From: Hyalangium gracile
GTDB lineage: Bacteria; Myxococcota; Myxococcia; Myxococcales; Myxococcaceae
Assembly: GCF_020103725.1 (NCBI RefSeq)
Contig: NZ_JAHXBG010000029.1
Span: 1-64,000 of the forward strand
Length of the DNA: 64,000 nucleotides
Reading direction: 5' to 3'
Part shown: positions 62,539-64,000 of the stretch, in pieces
Layout: each line of letters begins with the position of its first letter
Position numbering within the stretch: the first letter of the stretch is position 1
Notes under the pieces: model-generated
The model's input: only the letters and a program-made list of their open reading frames with translations
What the model was told of the DNA's origin: nothing
Database searches by the model: none
Translations under genes and position numbers: made by a program

Positions 62539-64000
62539 ATGTCGGAGTCATCGCGTCTCGACTGCGTCGTCGTCGGATACAACGAGACTCCCTTCGACGA
62601 GTACGAGTCCACGCTCCGTCGCTACGGCGAGGACTCCGAGGCCTACCGGGACCTCAAGTTCAGCTTCGTCGAGGTGGGCGAGAGCAAGCTGACCTACGCC
62701 GATCTGCTGAACCGCGTGTACCGGGAATCCCTGGGACCGGCGACACCGCACCGGGACTTCCTGTCGGGGGATATCCCCAGTCTGGCGGCCGTCTACCTGA
62801 CGAGCTTCCTGAGGCGCAGGGGCTTCCAGGCCTGCTACATCAACCTGTTCCAGTATGAGAAGGAGCAACTGGCCAGGCTCCTCGCGCGCAACCCGCGCTG
62901 CATCGCGCTCACCACCACGCTCTACGTCCTGAACGAGCCGGTGATCGAGATGGTGAAGTTCATCCGCCAGCACAACCCGGACGTCCGGATCATCGTGGGC
63001 GGCCCGCTCATCGCCAACCACTTCCGGCGCCACCAGGGGGACGAGCTGGCCACGGTGCTCGACGAGCTGGGGGCCGATCTCTACGTGGTGGAGGGCCAGG
63101 GCGAGCTGACCCTGTCGCGAATCGTGGAGCGCCTCCGGGACGGGGGAGAGCTGTCCGAGATCCCCAACCTCGTCTACGTCGACGACCGGGGTCCGGTGCG
63201 CGCCGGGCGCTACCGCATCACTCCCCGGGTGGAGGAGAACAACCCGCTCGACGAGAACATCATCGACTGGAACGCGCTGGGAGATGCTCCGCTCGGGCCC
63301 ACGCTCCAGACGCGCACGGCACGGAGCTGCGCCTACAGCTGCTCGTTCTGCGCCTACCCGATGCGGGCGGGAAACCTGACGCTTGGGGGCCTGGAGGCGG
63401 TGGGGCGGGAGCTGGACGCGATGGCCGCGCAGGGCGCGCGCAACGTCGTCTTCATCGACGACACCTTCAATGTGCCGCTCAAGCGCTTCAAGGAGCTGTG
63501 CCGGCTGATGATCGAGCGCCGGTACGGGTTCAACTGGTTCTCCTACTTCCGGTGCAGCAACGCGGACGAGGAGGCCGTCGAGCTGGCTGCACGCAGCGGC
63601 TGCCGGGGCGTGTTCCTGGGGATCGAGTCGGGCTCGCCGAGGATCCTGACGAACATGAACAAGGCGGCCAGCGTGGAGAAGTACATCCACGGGATGAAGT
63701 GGCTGCATGACCACGGCATCCTGACCTTCGCCTCGTTCATCATCGGCTTCCCGGGCGAGACGGACGAGACCGTGGAGGAGACGATCGAGTTCATCCAGCG
63801 CACCCGCCCCGACTACTACCGAGCGCAGCTCTGGTACTGCGAGCCCGGGACGCCCATCGACGCCAAGAGGCAGCAGTACGGCATCTCCGGCCAGGGCTTC
63901 AGCTGGCGCCATGCCACCATGGAGAGCCTGGAAGCGATGGACCACATCGACCGGATGTTCCTCACGATCGAGAACTCGACGTGGCTGCCCCAGTGGTCGT
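62539..64000 (+). CDS. B12-binding radical SAM enzyme (PhpK-like), truncated by window end
   Basis: At least 487 residues, cut by the window edge. The N-terminal half looks like a cobalamin-binding fold (SLAAVYLTSFLRRRGFQACY, TTTLYVLNEPVIEMVKFIRQHNPDVRIIVGGP). The radical SAM cluster motif is CAYSCSFC (about 270), with VFIDDTFNVP and GIESGSPRILTNMNK following. This layout matches cobalamin-dependent radical SAM methyltransferases/cyclases; the PhpK family is the closest I can name. It would methylate or otherwise modify the lipopeptide or a precursor. The 161-base gap upstream is a divergent promoter. Confidence 0.88.
   Translation, partial: MSESSRLDCVVVGYNETPFDEYESTLRRYGEDSEAYRDLKFSFVEVGESKLTYADLLNRVYRESLGPATPHRDFLSGDIPSLAAVYLTSFLRRRGFQACYINLFQYEKEQLARLLARNPRCIALTTTLYVLNEPVIEMVKFIRQHNPDVRIIVGGPLIANHFRRHQGDELATVLDELGADLYVVEGQGELTLSRIVERLRDGGELSEIPNLVYVDDRGPVRAGRYRITPRVEENNPLDENIIDWNALGDAPLGPTLQTRTARSCAYSCSFCAYPMRAGNLTLGGLEAVGRELDAMAAQGARNVVFIDDTFNVPLKRFKELCRLMIERRYGFNWFSYFRCSNADEEAVELAARSGCRGVFLGIESGSPRILTNMNKAASVEKYIHGMKWLHDHGILTFASFIIGFPGETDETVEETIEFIQRTRPDYYRAQLWYCEPGTPIDAKRQQYGISGQGFSWRHATMESLEAMDHIDRMFLTIENSTWLPQWS

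Noticed and set aside
1-64000. CRISPR array, insertion sequence, integrase or phage genes
   Set aside because: No direct repeats with unique spacers and no transposase or integrase motifs were seen.

Overview
The window is very GC-rich DNA with long genes, many Ser/Thr kinases, lipoproteins with kelch/IPT/Ig-like domains, a caspase-fold protein and a FAAL-NRPS. This gene style points to a myxobacterium (Myxococcota, most likely the Cystobacterineae such as Archangium, Cystobacter or Hyalangium). That assignment is inferred from gene content and codon style; there is no rRNA or other marker here.

Layout. 1-704: a C/G-skewed degenerate tandem repeat and a spacer. 705-9560: an unknown gene, a kelch/IPT lipoprotein with a small beta-barrel protein, an ECF-like sigma/anti-sigma pair, and a divergent caspase-domain operon. 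9580-15105: a receiver-like protein, RmuC, an XPB-type helicase with a Bax1-like (DUF790) nuclease, an XRE regulator and a receiver lacking its phospho-acceptor. 15118-17335: a type II thioesterase with MbtH (NRPS accessory genes away from any local NRPS) and a di-haem cytochrome lipoprotein. 17465-21100: a minus-strand Ro60/Rsr-type locus with two tandem tRNA-mimicking RNAs, a TROVE/VWA protein, an unknown protein and a JAMM-motif protein. 21255-27827: a membrane Ser/Thr kinase, an internally deleted fatty-acid desaturase, a DHFR-like reductase, an exported threonine-aldolase-like enzyme and hypotheticals. 28064-42539: a 1764-residue kinase/ATPase/GAF/histidine-kinase protein, a GT22-like mannosyltransferase, a siderophore-interacting protein behind a Fur-box-like sequence, a beta-lactamase-family lipoprotein, a P450, and a somatomedin-B/HEAT-repeat protein pair. 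42591-50347: a teneurin-like Rhs toxin with its probable immunity gene. 50510-64000: a lipopeptide cluster (FAAL-ACP-C-A-PCP-C-A-PCP-C, aminotransferase, Asp/Asn hydroxylase, B12-type radical SAM) that runs off the right edge.

The most unusual locus is 17465-21100. Two adjacent minus-strand RNAs each carry a T arm, a closed acceptor stem and a D arm in circularly permuted order, flanked by a shared hairpin and stem. They resemble bacterial YrlA Y RNAs and lie directly upstream of a Ro60-like gene. The second has a nearly complete permuted tRNA-Arg-like cloverleaf, including an encoded CCA and a UCG anticodon loop. The same gene string continues into an unrecognised protein and a JAMM-type metalloprotease-like protein, a combination I do not know as a described system.

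The right-hand cluster should make an acylated dipeptide-like product. A fatty acid is activated by the FAAL and joined to two amino acids. The terminal condensation domain, with no thioesterase, suggests release onto a free amine. The aminotransferase, hydroxylase and B12-radical SAM protein would tailor or supply building blocks.
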